Shown here: one piece after another, positions 42,359 to 53,568 of the stretch
Layout: the number at the start of each line of letters is the position of its first letter
Position numbering within the stretch: the stretch's first letter is position 1
Assembly (NCBI GenBank): GCA_902763085.1
Contig: CACWQW010000003.1
Location: forward strand, 1 to 64,000
Source of the DNA: Dongibacter bovis
Lineage (GTDB): Bacteria > Bacillota > Negativicutes > Selenomonadales > Selenomonadaceae
DNA length: 64,000 nucleotides
Reading direction: 5' to 3'
Position numbers and translations under genes: made by a program
The notes under the pieces: generated by a model
The model's database searches: none
Seen by the model: the letters and a program-made list of their open reading frames with translations, nothing else
Told to the model about the DNA's origin: nothing

Positions 42359-44395
42359 TTATGCTTCGTCATGCTTTGCCAGCGGCAAGGTTCCGTCGAG
42401 TTCGAGGATCATGTCACGCAACTCTGCAGCACGCTCGAATTCGAGCGCGCGCGAAGCCTGCTGCATCTCGCGCAGGAGTGTCTTGAGCAGCTTTTCCTTG
42501 TCTTTCTTGTTGAGCGCCTTCTTGCCGGTCTTATATGTCACGCCCTTTTCCGCGACGAGCGTCGTCTCGATCAAAGGCTTCACAGGCTTGATGATCGTCT
42601 TCGGCGTGATATGATGCACGCGATTGTAATCTTCCTGGATACTGCGGCGCCGCTGCGTCTCCTCGATCGCGCGCTGCATGGAATCCGTGATGCGGTCCGC
42701 ATACATGATGACATGGCCATGGGCATTCCTCGCCGCACGGCCGATGATCTGGATGAGGGACGTATCGGAACGCAGGAATCCCTCCTTGTCGGCATCGAGG
42801 ATGGCAATCAACGAGACTTCCGGCATATCGAGGCCTTCGCGCAGAAGGTTGATGCCGACGAGAACATCGAATTCCCCTGCACGCAAGTCATGGATGATCT
42901 CCGCACGCTCGATCGTCGCGATATCAGAGTGAAGGTATCTGACTTTGATACCGACTTCTTTTAGGTAATCCGTGAGATTCTCTGCCATGCGCTTGGTGAG
43001 TGTCGTCACGAGCACGCGTTCTTTCTGCTCGATCCGTTTCTTGATTTCGCCAAGCAGATCGTCGATCTGCCCTTCGAGCGGCCGTACCTCGATTTCTGGA
43101 TCGAGCAGCCCCGTCGGTCGGATGATCTGCTGCGCCACTTGCTGGGCATGGGAAAGCTCGTATTTCCCCGGCGTCGCCGAAACGAAAACGATCTGATTGA
43201 TGCGCGCGGCGAATTCCTCGAATGTGAGCGGACGGTTGTCAAACGCCGATGGCAGACGGAATCCGTTCTCCACCAGCGAGACTTTGCGGCTCCTGTCGCC
43301 GGCATACATCGCATGCAGCTGCGGTAGCGTCACATGGCTTTCATCCATGACAATGAGGAAATCTTCCGGGAAATAATCAAGCAAGGTATACGGGGCCTCC
43401 CCTGCCTTGCGATGTGCAAGATGGCGCGAGTAGTTCTCGATGCCGGAGCAATACCCCATCTCCTGCATCATCTCTAGGTCGTAATTCGTCCTTTGTTCCA
43501 GACGCTGCGCTTCCAGCAGTTTCCCCTCAGCGCGGAATTTCGCCAGCTGCTCGGCGAGTTCCGCGCGGATGGTCTCCATCGCGAGCTTCCGATCTTCTTC
43601 CGGCGTCACATAGTGAGACGCCGGAAATACCATGGAGTGCGTGCGTTCCCCATAGATTTCCCCTGTCGTCACGTCGAATTCCAGGATGCGGTCGACTTCA
43701 TCGCCAAACATCTCGATGCGAACGGCGCGATTGTTATAGCCTGCAGGAAAGACCTCGATGACATCGCCCCGTACGCGGAATTTACCGCGCTCGAAGGCGA
43801 TGTCATTGCGCTCATACTGGATGGATACGAGCTTCTTGAGGATATCCTCTCGGGCGACCTCCTGCCCTTTATGCAGGGAAAGGACCAGCTCATGATAGCT
43901 TTCCGGAGAACCGAGGCCATAGATGCAGGAGACCGAGGCAACGATAATGCAGTCCCGACGTTCAAAGAGCGAGCAGGTGGCGCTATGACGCAGCTCATCA
44001 ATCTCATCGTTGATGGAAGCGTCCTTGGCGATATAGGTATCCGTGGATGGGATATATGCTTCCGGTTGATAAAAATCATAGTAGCTGACGAAATAGCCGA
44101 CATAGTTATGTGGGAAAAACGTTTTGAATTCACTGGCGAGCTGTGCCGCTAACGTCTTGTTGTGAGCAATGACGAGCGTAGGCTTCTGTACCTTCTCAAT
44201 GACCTTGGCAATCGTATAGGTCTTGCCAGTTCCCGTCGCACCGAGCAGGACCTGCGTGTCCATGCCGTTCGTGATGCCGGCGGCGAGATCATCGATTGCC
44301 TTCGGTTGGTCGCCCATGGGAGCAAACGGAGCGACCACCTCGAAGGGTTTCTGTTCATTGAATTGTGTCGTGTTGAGCTTTGGGACCATCGCCAT
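42359..44395 (-). CDS. uvrB: Excinuclease ABC subunit B
   Basis: Damage-verifying helicase of nucleotide excision repair. At 678 residues it has the Walker [11 protein letters not shown], the beta-hairpin [21 protein letters not shown] region (seen as [14 protein letters not shown]), DESH box, the C-terminal helicase motifs [14 protein letters not shown] and QIIGRAARN, and a UvrC-binding UVR motif at the end ([22 protein letters not shown] as [13 protein letters not shown]). ATG 44395 with AAGGAGG 8 bases upstream. A -10 TATGAT lies near 44430. Confidence 0.97.
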   Translation of the reverse strand: MAMVPKLNTTQFNEQKPFEVVAPFAPMGDQPKAIDDLAAGITNGMDTQVLLGATGTGKTYTIAKVIEKVQKPTLVIAHNKTLAAQLASEFKTFFPHNYVGYFVSYYDFYQPEAYIPSTDTYIAKDASINDEIDELRHSATCSLFERRDCIIVASVSCIYGLGSPESYHELVLSLHKGQEVAREDILKKLVSIQYERNDIAFERGKFRVRGDVIEVFPAGYNNRAVRIEMFGDEVDRILEFDVTTGEIYGERTHSMVFPASHYVTPEEDRKLAMETIRAELAEQLAKFRAEGKLLEAQRLEQRTNYDLEMMQEMGYCSGIENYSRHLAHRKAGEAPYTLLDYFPEDFLIVMDESHVTLPQLHAMYAGDRSRKVSLVENGFRLPSAFDNRPLTFEEFAARINQIVFVSATPGKYELSHAQQVAQQIIRPTGLLDPEIEVRPLEGQIDDLLGEIKKRIEQKERVLVTTLTKRMAENLTDYLKEVGIKVRYLHSDIATIERAEIIHDLRAGEFDVLVGINLLREGLDMPEVSLIAILDADKEGFLRSDTSLIQIIGRAARNAHGHVIMYADRITDSMQRAIEETQRRRSIQEDYNRVHHITPKTIIKPVKPLIETTLVAEKGVTYKTGKKALNKKDKEKLLKTLLREMQQASRALEFERAAELRDMILELDGTLPLAKHDEA

Positions 44396-44444
44396 GCAAC
44401 ACCCCTCCTTTTCTCGATACTTCCATCATACCATACGCGTAAAT

Positions 44445-44474
44445 AGAAAAGGACCACCCGAGATTGAGTGATCC
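44445..44474 (-). terminator. Terminator after the DUF815-type ATPase
   Basis: Stem GGATCAC / GTGGTCC (44451-44474; one G-U pair in the RNA) with a 10-base loop, followed by TTTTC on the minus strand. Confidence 0.75.
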
Positions 44475-44494
44475 TATGCCATGGAAAAATGTGC

Positions 44495-45808
44495 TCACAC
44501 ATCCTGTCCGCTCAGCAGATAGTTGATATATTGCTGCGCCGTGCGGCCGGACACTCCGGCATGCTCCATTTCCCACTTCACAGCCCCTGCCTGCAATTCC
44601 TCGTCTGAGAGCGTGATCTCTGCGTGGCGGTGAGCCAATTCCTTTACCATATCGTAATATTCCTGACGGCTCGGGCGGAAATAGCCGATGGAAAGGCCGA
44701 AGCGAGCAGCGAGGGACAGTTTCTCTTGCACCGTGTCATTCTGATGCATGTCATCGCTGACATTGTCCGGGCGGTCATTCCAACTCTCACGGATGAGATG
44801 GCGACGATTGCTCGTCGCATAGATGAGCACATTATCCGGCTTGACCTCAAGGCCGCCCTCGATGACCGCCTTGAGATACTTGTATTCGATCTCAAAGTCT
44901 TCAAACGACAGATCGTCCATGTAGATGATGAATTTGTAATTGCGGTTCTTGACCTGTGCGATGATGCGTTGCAAGTATCCAAATTCATGCTTGTAGACTT
45001 CGATCATGCGCAACCCGCGATCGTAATACTGATTGAGGATGGCCTTGATGCTTGTCGATTTACCTGTTCCCGCGTCGCCATAGAGCAGTACGTTGTTCGC
45101 TTTGCGTCCGGAAACGAACGCCTCCGTATTCTCGACGAGACGCTTTTTCTGGCTTTCATACCCGATGAGATCGTCGAGCTGCATATCGCCTGTCGTCGTG
45201 ATCGCTTCCAGTAATTCCCCGGTCGCTTCGCGATTGGGAGAGATGCGGAATGCCTTGTTCAAGCCGAACATCCCAACACCATAACGTCCGTAGAACTCCG
45301 TGACGATCGAGAACATCTCCTCCCCCGTCTTCGCCTTCTCAATGGAGCTGCTGAGTTCCTGCACTTTCTCACTGACGCTTTTGTTGTAGATCTGCTCTTT
45401 CTTCTCGACCGCTTGATACTGCTCGATGACATGGAAGCAATCGAGACCCAAGGCATTCTCAAGAGAAGAGAAATCATAATCGAGCAGCTGACGGAACACC
45501 TCCATATCGCTTTTCGCGAACCGCTGCACACTGCCTTCGCTGGCGCCGTGCTTTTCACAGACGAGCGTGAACGGCGTTTCCGTCATCGCCAGCAGGAAGG
45601 CAAGGTAATTGTGCCACAGATTCCCATTGAATCCGTAGCGCGTCGCCAGATCAAGCAGGCGGTTGATCTGCGTCAAGACGCGGCCAGCAAGGACATCCGG
45701 ACTTTTCTTCCCCTTGTCGAGCGCGCGGCAGATATCGGAAAGTTGGAAAAGGATGCTGTCACGTCCGATGTTTCGATAGATGATGAGTTTCGATGTCAGA
45801 TGATACAT
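44495..45808 (-). CDS. AAA-type ATPase, DUF815 family
   Basis: 437 residues. The C-terminal half is a P-loop ATPase: [18 protein letters not shown] (about residues 240-257), Walker [11 protein letters not shown], sensor ATSNRRHL, and the family's RESWNDRP block. The N-terminal 200 residues are helical with no known motif. The family is widespread in bacteria with no assigned function. The start is ATG 45808 with AGAGGAG 8 bases upstream; the longer frame upstream crosses a terminator hairpin and is not family-like. It has its own terminator. Confidence 0.88.
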   Translation of the reverse strand: MYHLTSKLIIYRNIGRDSILFQLSDICRALDKGKKSPDVLAGRVLTQINRLLDLATRYGFNGNLWHNYLAFLLAMTETPFTLVCEKHGASEGSVQRFAKSDMEVFRQLLDYDFSSLENALGLDCFHVIEQYQAVEKKEQIYNKSVSEKVQELSSSIEKAKTGEEMFSIVTEFYGRYGVGMFGLNKAFRISPNREATGELLEAITTTGDMQLDDLIGYESQKKRLVENTEAFVSGRKANNVLLYGDAGTGKSTSIKAILNQYYDRGLRMIEVYKHEFGYLQRIIAQVKNRNYKFIIYMDDLSFEDFEIEYKYLKAVIEGGLEVKPDNVLIYATSNRRHLIRESWNDRPDNVSDDMHQNDTVQEKLSLAARFGLSIGYFRPSRQEYYDMVKELAHRHAEITLSDEELQAGAVKWEMEHAGVSGRTAQQYINYLLSGQDV

Positions 45809-45840
45809 GCGGTTCGCTCCTCTTATCAATATGTCTGTGT

Positions 45841-45885
45841 AAGGAAAGGCAACCCGCTGCACAAGAGAATATGCAACGGATTGCC
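45841..45885 (-). terminator. Hairpin after the 94-residue gene, probable terminator
   Basis: A 14-pair stem (45848-45861 with 45872-45885; two or three G-U pairs on the RNA) followed on the minus strand by TTTCCTTAC. The U tract is short. Confidence 0.6.
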
Positions 45886-45897
45886 CTCTGGCGTTTA

Positions 45898-46182
45898 TCA
45901 ATGGCAGATGAGCGCATCGATCTTTCCATAGCGCAGATACTGGCTCGCTTCACACGGATCCCCATTCAGGACAGCCTCCTGTGCTTTCTGCACGTTTGCC
46001 TGTTCGATCTGAAGCCGTCCCGCCTCCATCTCTGCCAGGACCTTCTCCCAAAGCGATTTCCTGGAGACTTTCGTGTCCTTGAAGACTTCATTGTTGTAAA
46101 AGATATTCATCGACGCGCGCGATTTCTCCTCATCGCAATTAAAGAATACGTAAACTTTCTTCGTGGCTTTCTTCGCTACCAT
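45898..46182 (-). CDS. Unknown 94-residue basic protein
   Basis: Not a family I recognise. A basic N-terminus ([15 protein letters not shown]), a strand-like [12 protein letters not shown], then a Lys/Glu/Gln-rich helix ([23 protein letters not shown]) and a short tail ending CH. No signal peptide. ATG 46182 has GGGAGGGG 8 bases upstream, a strong ribosome site that supports it as real. It lies 80 bases downstream of addA and before a terminator hairpin. Confidence 0.7.
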   Translation of the reverse strand: MVAKKATKKVYVFFNCDEEKSRASMNIFYNNEVFKDTKVSRKSLWEKVLAEMEAGRLQIEQANVQKAQEAVLNGDPCEASQYLRYGKIDALICH

Positions 46183-46262
46183 TCAGATTTCCCCTCCCAA
46201 GGTTTTCTTCCCCGTTGTTACATTCTTACATGTCCTATTATAGGCTTCTGCGCGATACCTTG

Positions 46263-49200
46263 TCAAAGCGCGAGCAAAGAGCCGTCGTGCAGAAGATAGA
46301 GATATCGCTCTGCGACCGCCTGTCCGGTCATCGCGGTCACCGCTTCGCTATAGAGATCGATCTGCAAAGCATAGCGCGAACGGATGACAGCAGGTCTTGT
46401 ATCTTGATCTGTCTTGTAATCAACGAGGATGAACGTGCCGTCCTCCGTTTCAAAGAGCAGATCGATGATGCCTTGGACGAGGATGGTTGCGCTTCCTTCC
46501 GCTTCCGGATAAAAACGAGCGGCGGGAAGCAGGCGGCTGAAGGGTAGCTCGCGATAGATCTGCCGCGCCTGGCGCATCCTGGTTCCGAGCTCCGATTGGA
46601 AGAACCGGGCAATATCACGCGTGCGGACGGCGCTCAGCTGTTCTTGCGGCAGAAGCTCACGCTGTGCCATCGCAGCGAGTTGCTTTTTGATGCCCGCTTC
46701 GCTGCAATCTGCATGGATATCGACGTACTGCATGACGCTGTGCATGAGGCTACCGTACTCGGCGCCAGTAAGTCGCGTGGATTCCTGGACGAACCGTGGG
46801 CGTCTCCACGGCATGGAAGCCACCTGCGGGAGCAGTGACTGGCTGTCCATCCTCCTGTCGCGTTCAGCAAACCGTCGCTTGAGTTCGCTCACTGACAATT
46901 TCGCCGGCACCTGCTCCAGACCCTGCCGCTCATAACTCCATGATAGAAGGGATTCCACAGACTCCCGCTGGTCACTTGGAGGGAGTGCTCTCCCCGCACG
47001 GACCGCGTCGAGGATTGCATCCTCTGTCGCCGGTTCCAGCTTCGAATCGTTGAGCTTTGGTGAAGGAACCAACGTGATCTGCCAGGCCGGTTCCTCTTCG
47101 ATGCCAAAGAATGCCGGCAGTTCTTCCGGCAAGCCTGCCTTTTGACGCAAAACCATGCTCGCCGAATGATGCATGAGCGCCGTCCCGACCCAATCGAGGA
47201 AAGAGCCGGCGGCAAGCGGGACATAGCCGGGAAGCGGCAGCGTTGTCCTCTGACACTCCCGCCCCCAGGAAGCAGCGCACCGTGCCAGTGCTGCTTCATC
47301 TTTCACGCTGCCGACGAGGATGAGCCTTTCGCGCGCACGCGTGAGTGCGACGTAGAGCAAGCGGAGTTCTTCTGCCTTGCTCTCCTGTACGATCTTGGCA
47401 GCCACGGCGTGACGCGCCAGCGTCGCATACCGCACGGCGCGGGCGCTATCAACCGCATAAGGGCCGAGGCCAAGCTCCCGGTGCATGAGCACCTTGGCGC
47501 GACTGTCCTGAAGATTGAATCTTCCTCCCATGTTGGCAACGAAGACCAAGGGGAATTCGAGGCCCTTACTGCCATGGATGGTCATAATACGCACAACATC
47601 TTCGCTCTCGCCCAGCGTGCGCGCCGCCGCAAGATCGGAATCCATCGCCCGCATGCGCTCGATAAACCGCAAGAAACGGAACAGCCCGCGGAAATTCGTC
47701 TTTTCATACTCCGCTGCATGGTCGACCAGCATGCGCAGGTTCGCCTGCTTGAGCAGACCGCCAGGCAAGCCACCGACATAATCATAATAGCCAGTCTCCC
47801 GGTACAGTTGCCAAATGAGTTCCGGGACGCTGAGTTCTTGTGCGATATCACGCCAATGGGAAAGGCGTGATAGGAACCCTTCCGCTTTCCGCTGCACATC
47901 TGGGGAGATATCCTTTTCCGGATCCGCGGCCGTGCACAAGGCGGTAAAAATATCTCCCTCCTCATCCGCCAGGCGCACGGAGGCGATCTCAGGCAGTGAA
48001 AAGTTCCCGATCGGGGAGAGCAGGACCGCCGCGAGGGGAATATCCTGGCGTGCGTTGTCGAGGATGGAAAGCAGCGAGATCATCAAGCGGATTTCCTTTG
48101 CCTCAAAATAGCCGGCATCGCTCGCAGCATAGGCGGGAATACCATTGTCGCGCAAGACTTCGAGGACCGTTTCCGCCTTTCCCGTCACACTGCGCATCAA
48201 GATGACGATATCTCGGTAGGCCAAGGGATGATAGAGGCCATCGTCCTTATGATATACGAGCGTCCCGGCTGTACGGAAGGCATGGATGCGCTGAGCGATA
48301 TAGCGTGCCTCTGACACGAGCGTGGAATGTGTGAGCGACGCCTCGTCGTCTGTCTCCTCCCCTGCATTCTCGGATGGATCTGCCGCCTGATCTGATTGAT
48401 AGATCAGTGCCAGTTCTTGCGGGCCGGCGAGCGTCGGTGCATCGTTATCCGGATAGCGGCTGCCAGGATGGAGCGCTGCTGCTTCATCATAAGTGAGATC
48501 CATGGTCTCAGGAACCATGACTTGGGCAAAGATATAATTGATGGCAGAGAGCACCTCCGGCCGACTGCGGAAGTTCTGTGAGAGATCGATGCGTGCACAT
48601 GTCGTCGGCTTTTGAGGGTAGGTTTGATATTTCCGCAGGAAGAGCGTCGGGTCAGCGAGGCGGAAACGATAGATGCTTTGCTTCACATCGCCGACCACGA
48701 AGAGATTGGGTGGGGCTTGACGCTTGACGAGCGAGATGATGGCTTCCTGAACGCCATTCGTATCCTGATATTCATCGACGAGGATCTCATGGAATCTTTC
48801 CTGGAGCGCACAGGCAGTCGCAGAGGGACAAAGCCTGCCCGCCTCGTTGGAGGCTTCCCGATCGATGAGGACATCCAGCGTGAAATGCTCAAGGTCACTG
48901 AAGTCAGCGAGCACCTTGTCTTTCTTCGCTTGTTGATACGCCGCATGGAATGCAATCGCGAGGCGAACGAGCTCATGTACATCTGGAGCAGCGCGGCGCA
49001 GGTCGTCCAGCATCTCTTCTTCCGTTTCCTGAAAATATTTTGCAGACAGCCGATCCAAAGCATCCTTGATGCTTTTTCGCTGCCCTTGCAAGCGTTTCTT
49101 GACGGTATCGTCAAGTTCTCGTTCCGGTTTCAGACGGGAAAAGCGCAGCGCGGCGAATGACGCAGAGAGAGCCTGCCAATCTCCATCGGTAAGTGCATGC

Positions 49201-49982
49201 ACGAGTCCCTGGACCTTCGCTTGATCCTCTCGGAAGACATCGAGATACGTGGCGGCGCCGACAGACTCCGCTTCTTCTACGAGTGCAGTGGCACGCGCCT
49301 CTACTTCCTCGAGCACATGGGAGATCTCTTCACGGATGGCAGGATACCAGATGGTCGAGGAGAAGGAGATCTCCTCCGGTAGGTCGAATGCCTGCGCTTG
49401 CGCCTGCAGCCATCGGTCAGGAAACGGCTGCGAAAGGGAGAAGAGGTATAACTGTTCAACAAGCTGATGGAGCGTCGCATCGCCGCGATCATCTCCATAA
49501 TCTGAGACGAACTGCAGGAAGTCCGCATCCCCCCGCTCGTATTCCTCGGCAAAGAGGTCCTCCATGACATCCTGCCGCAGGAGCTGGAGCTCCTGTTGGC
49601 TGCCGATGCGGAATTGCGGATCGAGATCGATCGCCTCAAAATGGCGCCGAAGAACGCGTTGACAGAATTTATGCATCGTCGATATCGAAGCACCTGTGAG
49701 CAAGACCAACTGGCGTTCGATGCGAGCGGACGCTTCCGGTGTTTCCGCCTCCTCTAGCGCCCGTTCCAATGCCGCTTCCACACGTTGCCGCATTTCCGTT
49801 GCCGCCGCATCTGTAAAGGTCATGACCAAGAGTTCATCGATATCGCAGGTGCCGTCAAGGACGAGTGAAAGGATCCTCTCGACAAGGACGGCTGTCTTAC
49901 CGGAACCGGCGGCGGCGGCAACGAGGATATCCTTATCGCGCGTCGTGATGGCTGCGCGCTGCTCCTTTGTCCATTCAGGCAT
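46263..49982 (-). CDS. addA: ATP-dependent helicase/nuclease subunit A
   Basis: Helicase-nuclease that processes double-strand breaks up to Chi sites, with AddB. At about 1239 residues: UvrD-type motifs with Walker A AAAAGSGKTAVLVERIL (near 25, seen as AGSGKTAVLVERI), DEYQDTN, QNFRSRPEVL and the VVRIMTIHGSKGLEFP block; a C-terminal RecB-like nuclease with FILVDYKTDQDT. The start is ATG 49982 with GGGGAG 7 bases upstream. It overlaps the end of addB by 8 bases. Confidence 0.95.
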   Translation of the reverse strand: MPEWTKEQRAAITTRDKDILVAAAAGSGKTAVLVERILSLVLDGTCDIDELLVMTFTDAAATEMRQRVEAALERALEEAETPEASARIERQLVLLTGASISTMHKFCQRVLRRHFEAIDLDPQFRIGSQQELQLLRQDVMEDLFAEEYERGDADFLQFVSDYGDDRGDATLHQLVEQLYLFSLSQPFPDRWLQAQAQAFDLPEEISFSSTIWYPAIREEISHVLEEVEARATALVEEAESVGAATYLDVFREDQAKVQGLVHALTDGDWQALSASFAALRFSRLKPERELDDTVKKRLQGQRKSIKDALDRLSAKYFQETEEEMLDDLRRAAPDVHELVRLAIAFHAAYQQAKKDKVLADFSDLEHFTLDVLIDREASNEAGRLCPSATACALQERFHEILVDEYQDTNGVQEAIISLVKRQAPPNLFVVGDVKQSIYRFRLADPTLFLRKYQTYPQKPTTCARIDLSQNFRSRPEVLSAINYIFAQVMVPETMDLTYDEAAALHPGSRYPDNDAPTLAGPQELALIYQSDQAADPSENAGEETDDEASLTHSTLVSEARYIAQRIHAFRTAGTLVYHKDDGLYHPLAYRDIVILMRSVTGKAETVLEVLRDNGIPAYAASDAGYFEAKEIRLMISLLSILDNARQDIPLAAVLLSPIGNFSLPEIASVRLADEEGDIFTALCTAADPEKDISPDVQRKAEGFLSRLSHWRDIAQELSVPELIWQLYRETGYYDYVGGLPGGLLKQANLRMLVDHAAEYEKTNFRGLFRFLRFIERMRAMDSDLAAARTLGESEDVVRIMTIHGSKGLEFPLVFVANMGGRFNLQDSRAKVLMHRELGLGPYAVDSARAVRYATLARHAVAAKIVQESKAEELRLLYVALTRARERLILVGSVKDEAALARCAASWGRECQRTTLPLPGYVPLAAGSFLDWVGTALMHHSASMVLRQKAGLPEELPAFFGIEEEPAWQITLVPSPKLNDSKLEPATEDAILDAVRAGRALPPSDQRESVESLLSWSYERQGLEQVPAKLSVSELKRRFAERDRRMDSQSLLPQVASMPWRRPRFVQESTRLTGAEYGSLMHSVMQYVDIHADCSEAGIKKQLAAMAQRELLPQEQLSAVRTRDIARFFQSELGTRMRQARQIYRELPFSRLLPAARFYPEAEGSATILVQGIIDLLFETEDGTFILVDYKTDQDTRPAVIRSRYALQIDLYSEAVTAMTGQAVAERYLYLLHDGSLLAL

Positions 49983-52900
49983 CGTGCTTCTCCCCTTTCT
50001 TCGTTTTCTGTCGCAGCTGCTCCATGATGTCACTGTCATCGATGGTTGTCAAATGACGATATGTGCAGCCCGAAAGCTGTGGGTCAAAGCCGCAGAGACT
50101 GCCATAGGGGCAGTATGTGCAAGGCGTCTTGTCTCCCATCAGATAGGGGCTTGGTGCAACAGTTCCCGTGAGGATCTGTTTCCCTAGGTCCTCCAACAGG
50201 ATGTCGACATAAGACAGCAAGACGGAAAATTCCTCCAGTGTCTTCACTTTGGGGCGGTCTTGCTTATAGATATCTCCATTCTTATCGAGGCGGACATTGA
50301 CAAAGCGTCCCGTCCCATCGATGGCACGAATCACAGCGGGATCTGCGAGCAGCCAGCCCGGCATCTTGAGGACCTTGTCAAAATGCTTTTGGACCTCTAT
50401 CGGCGATGCCTTTTGCTCTGTCTCCCACCAGCGGTATTTCAAGAAGCAATAGAGCATCCCTGCCGGCAGACGCTGCTCCGCATCGTCTTTGCGCAGGAGA
50501 TTTTCCATGACGAGCAGATAGGTCAGGAGTTGCAGCTTCAGCCCGTAATACACCTCGAGTAGATTGATGCCCATCTCTCCGGTCTTATAATCGATGACAA
50601 GGAAATATCGTCCGCCTTCATCGAAATCGACGCGGTCGATCTGCCCGCTGACTTCGAGTTTCACGCCTTTGGGTAAGCTGTAGGAAAGCGGCGGCATGGT
50701 CCCTGTGCCGCCACCGAAAACGCATTCGAACGCAGCGGGATGGAATCTGCTTGCCATATCCATCGAGATGAGGCGAGCGAGCGACCGTTCAGCAGTCAGA
50801 GCGATGCGGGCGAGGAGATGCTCATACCCCTTCGTGCTGAGCAAGAGTTCGTTCTGCAGGCGTGGTGCCAGCTTCTTGAGGATGCTTCGCACCATCTTCT
50901 TGCTTTCTTCTTCCCCGAGGTCGCGCCAACTGCGACCAGCCGCTTTCAACTGCTCGCCGCAGCTTCGCAGGCAGCTGTGCATCAGAGTGCCGAAATCAAA
51001 GGCGTGCAGCCCTTGCTCCCTTCGCTCTTCCAGATGGAGCCCATAATGTGCAAAATGGCGGAAGGGACAGGCGGCGAACTCCTCAAACCGCGTGACACTT
51101 CCCCGCAGGCGATGATTCCTTGCGAAGAGCGCCAAGGCAACGGATTCCGTCACATGATCCGCAGGCGAAGTCGCGAAAATTCCGGCAAGTGCCAAGGATA
51201 GCGGCGCGGCGAGATCGGGTTGTTTTTTCGCCCAGTTATAAACGTCGCACCAGTAAGGCGCAAGCACGCCGTGCTCACGTTCTCCCCGGAGGGCGGCGGC
51301 AAGCCCCGTCACGGATTTGCGGCCGTCCGCCAAGTGCAGCTCCGCGTAATGGCTGAGCTGCGCAGTGTCAGACTCCTCAAGTTCCAAACTCTCAAGCGGC
51401 AGAGAAAGGAACGGGACCTCGGGCAGGAGGCGCCGCAAGCGATTGACATAAGCAGAAGGCGCGAGCCCCTTGCTCGATCCGTCAGCGAGTGCGTAAGAAA
51501 TCCAAAGGGATTCCTGCGCCTCTGTAAATCCGCGATAAAGGAGGAATTTCTCCGAAAGGCTGCCGTCGAGACCGCCTGAGGCGATCTCGATCCCTGCTTC
51601 TGTGAGGTGCTGCCGATCCGCATCGGAAAACAATCCTTTCTCACGGCTACGGCGTGGCATGACTCCTTCATTCGCACCGAGGATATAAAGCGCGCGCACG
51701 TTCATGAGGCTGTTCTGATCGAAAGGAGCGATCGTCACATAATCGAGTCCCGGGGGAATGATGGACATCTCCAAGGCATCGAGTCCCTCTCCCAGGATCT
51801 CTTCATAATCCCGCCGATTGGCTCTCCCCCCTGGGTCAGCCTCAACGAGCTGGTCAAAAAGCTCCAGCAAGTCCTCCCAAATCTGGCGATGTTCTGCAGC
51901 GTTCGCCAACCGCTCCCCTTCCGCACTTCGCTCGCTGAGCATCTGGAGCTGCTCCGGTACGGATAATGCTTCGAGGAAGGCATAGATGGCAGCCGTATAT
52001 TCCTTTACCGTTGTTCCCGCTTGCAAGGCCGCTGCCAAATCGAGCAATGGCCTCGCAGCCTGGCGTCGGAACTCATCGATTTCCGCGAGATCTTGCCTCC
52101 GTTTCTCTGACAGGGGTTCCTCCGCTTCCTCAAGAGAATGGCGCCGTGTCCAATGCCATGGCTCTTCCATGGACCACCGTTTCCTCCCACGGATACCGAA
52201 TTCGAGGACATAATTCTCCAGACGGTCGATCTGCTCACGTGTGAGTGGGGAAAAACCCGTGCGCAAGCAACGGAAGATGGATTCGTATCGCCACGTGCGG
52301 ACAGCCTCCAATGCCGAGCGAACGAGTTCCGCCAAAGGATGATGAACGGATTCCCGCTTGCCGTCGAGGAAGAAGGGAATATGGCGGTCTTCGAGCACCA
52401 ACTTGAGCAAGCCGTTATAGGCCTCATCGTCGCGCACGAGAATACCGATCTCATGGAAGCGATACCCTTCTTTGCGAGCACGACGCAGGATATCTGCGGC
52501 TACGGCCTCGACTTCGATACGGCGGTTGGCTGCTTCCACCAACAGGACCCCCACTGGATCGACAGCAGCAGGAAGCAATGGCTGATGGAAGAGCCCCTGC
52601 TCGATGGCGGCAAGGGCAGGGCGCTTGAATCGACCTCCCTGGTTTGGCATCTGCAGGGCACGTACCGTTACGTCCACGCCCTGCGCCTTCGCTTCCTCAC
52701 GTAGCTGTTGGATCGTGCGCCAGGATCGGTGGAAGAGACCAGTCTCACTCAGGTTTTCCCGACTGCGCAGATCTGTCGCTAACGGCATCGTCACGTGCAC
52801 CATGCAGCCAAGCGCCAACAGCTCCGATAAGACACGTCGTTCCTGCGGATTGAAGAAGGTGAACCCATCCGCCCAGATTTCGGCGTTACGCAAGAAGGAT

Positions 52901-53487
52901 GCTTGAGGGATCTTCTCGATCAGCAGCTGCATCATATCCTCGGCATCATCATATCGTCCTCGCATGGCCTCGGCAAAGGCCTTCTCCAACAAGGCGAGAT
53001 CTTGCAGCTTATCCGCCAGCACGTCTTGATGGGCCCGAAAGGAAGAGGCGGTCTCTACCAGTGTTTCCGGTAAGAGCCCATAGCTTTTCAGCTCTTTGAT
53101 CGCCTCGGAAAGAGCCGCTCCGAAGCCGCGCTGCGCCGCTGCGCGCCGAAAGAAAGAAAGCTCCTTGCCGCGTTCCTTGAGAATGCGGCGCAACATGAGG
53201 CGACGCCCAACCTCTGTGATCCTTGGGCGTAAGAGTCCTCCCGTATTCAGCAGCACTTGCCGCGCGAAGCGTCGGAAGCCGAACACATAGGCGCGCAGGA
53301 ATCCCTGCCGCTCTCCCATACGCTGGGCGAGTTGTCGTTCTGCCTGATACGTCATGTGCTCAGGGAGCAACAAGATACACGCCGGACCAAGTGGAGCTGC
53401 CTGCAATTTCCTGACGATGGCAGAGAGACATGCCTCCGTCTTCCCACTTCCGGCGCGGCCGACGATGAATTCGAGTTTTCCCTCCAT
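49975..53487 (-). CDS. addB: ATP-dependent helicase/nuclease subunit B
   Basis: Partner of AddA, about 1170 residues. The N-terminal Walker A GRAGSGKTEA is intact. The RecB-type nuclease core FLVIDYKTGEMG is near residue 1000. The iron-sulfur cysteines are present: an early one in EEFAACPFRHFA and a late cluster CTYCPYGSLC. Start ATG 53487: AGGAGG is 5 bases upstream, while ATG 53511 would include that site in the coding region. It lies between a hairpin after polC and addA. Confidence 0.94.
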   Translation of the reverse strand: MEGKLEFIVGRAGSGKTEACLSAIVRKLQAAPLGPACILLLPEHMTYQAERQLAQRMGERQGFLRAYVFGFRRFARQVLLNTGGLLRPRITEVGRRLMLRRILKERGKELSFFRRAAAQRGFGAALSEAIKELKSYGLLPETLVETASSFRAHQDVLADKLQDLALLEKAFAEAMRGRYDDAEDMMQLLIEKIPQASFLRNAEIWADGFTFFNPQERRVLSELLALGCMVHVTMPLATDLRSRENLSETGLFHRSWRTIQQLREEAKAQGVDVTVRALQMPNQGGRFKRPALAAIEQGLFHQPLLPAAVDPVGVLLVEAANRRIEVEAVAADILRRARKEGYRFHEIGILVRDDEAYNGLLKLVLEDRHIPFFLDGKRESVHHPLAELVRSALEAVRTWRYESIFRCLRTGFSPLTREQIDRLENYVLEFGIRGRKRWSMEEPWHWTRRHSLEEAEEPLSEKRRQDLAEIDEFRRQAARPLLDLAAALQAGTTVKEYTAAIYAFLEALSVPEQLQMLSERSAEGERLANAAEHRQIWEDLLELFDQLVEADPGGRANRRDYEEILGEGLDALEMSIIPPGLDYVTIAPFDQNSLMNVRALYILGANEGVMPRRSREKGLFSDADRQHLTEAGIEIASGGLDGSLSEKFLLYRGFTEAQESLWISYALADGSSKGLAPSAYVNRLRRLLPEVPFLSLPLESLELEESDTAQLSHYAELHLADGRKSVTGLAAALRGEREHGVLAPYWCDVYNWAKKQPDLAAPLSLALAGIFATSPADHVTESVALALFARNHRLRGSVTRFEEFAACPFRHFAHYGLHLEERREQGLHAFDFGTLMHSCLRSCGEQLKAAGRSWRDLGEEESKKMVRSILKKLAPRLQNELLLSTKGYEHLLARIALTAERSLARLISMDMASRFHPAAFECVFGGGTGTMPPLSYSLPKGVKLEVSGQIDRVDFDEGGRYFLVIDYKTGEMGINLLEVYYGLKLQLLTYLLVMENLLRKDDAEQRLPAGMLYCFLKYRWWETEQKASPIEVQKHFDKVLKMPGWLLADPAVIRAIDGTGRFVNVRLDKNGDIYKQDRPKVKTLEEFSVLLSYVDILLEDLGKQILTGTVAPSPYLMGDKTPCTYCPYGSLCGFDPQLSGCTYRHLTTIDDSDIMEQLRQKTKKGEKHDA

Positions 53488-53524
53488 ATGATCCTCCTTC
53501 ACAGCTGACATGCAAGAAACTTCA

Positions 53525-53568
53525 TGAGAAAGCCCCTGAATTCATCAAGGAATCCAGGGGTTTTCTCA
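53525..53568 (-). terminator. Long hairpin across the polC stop codon
   Basis: Stem TGAGAAAGCCCCTGAATTC (53525-53543) with GGAATCCAGGGGTTTTCTCA (53549-53568), nearly complete pairing with small mismatches and a 5-base loop. On the minus strand the polC stop TGA opens the 5' arm and the 3' arm reads CTTTCTCA without a long U run, so termination may be partial. Confidence 0.65.
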
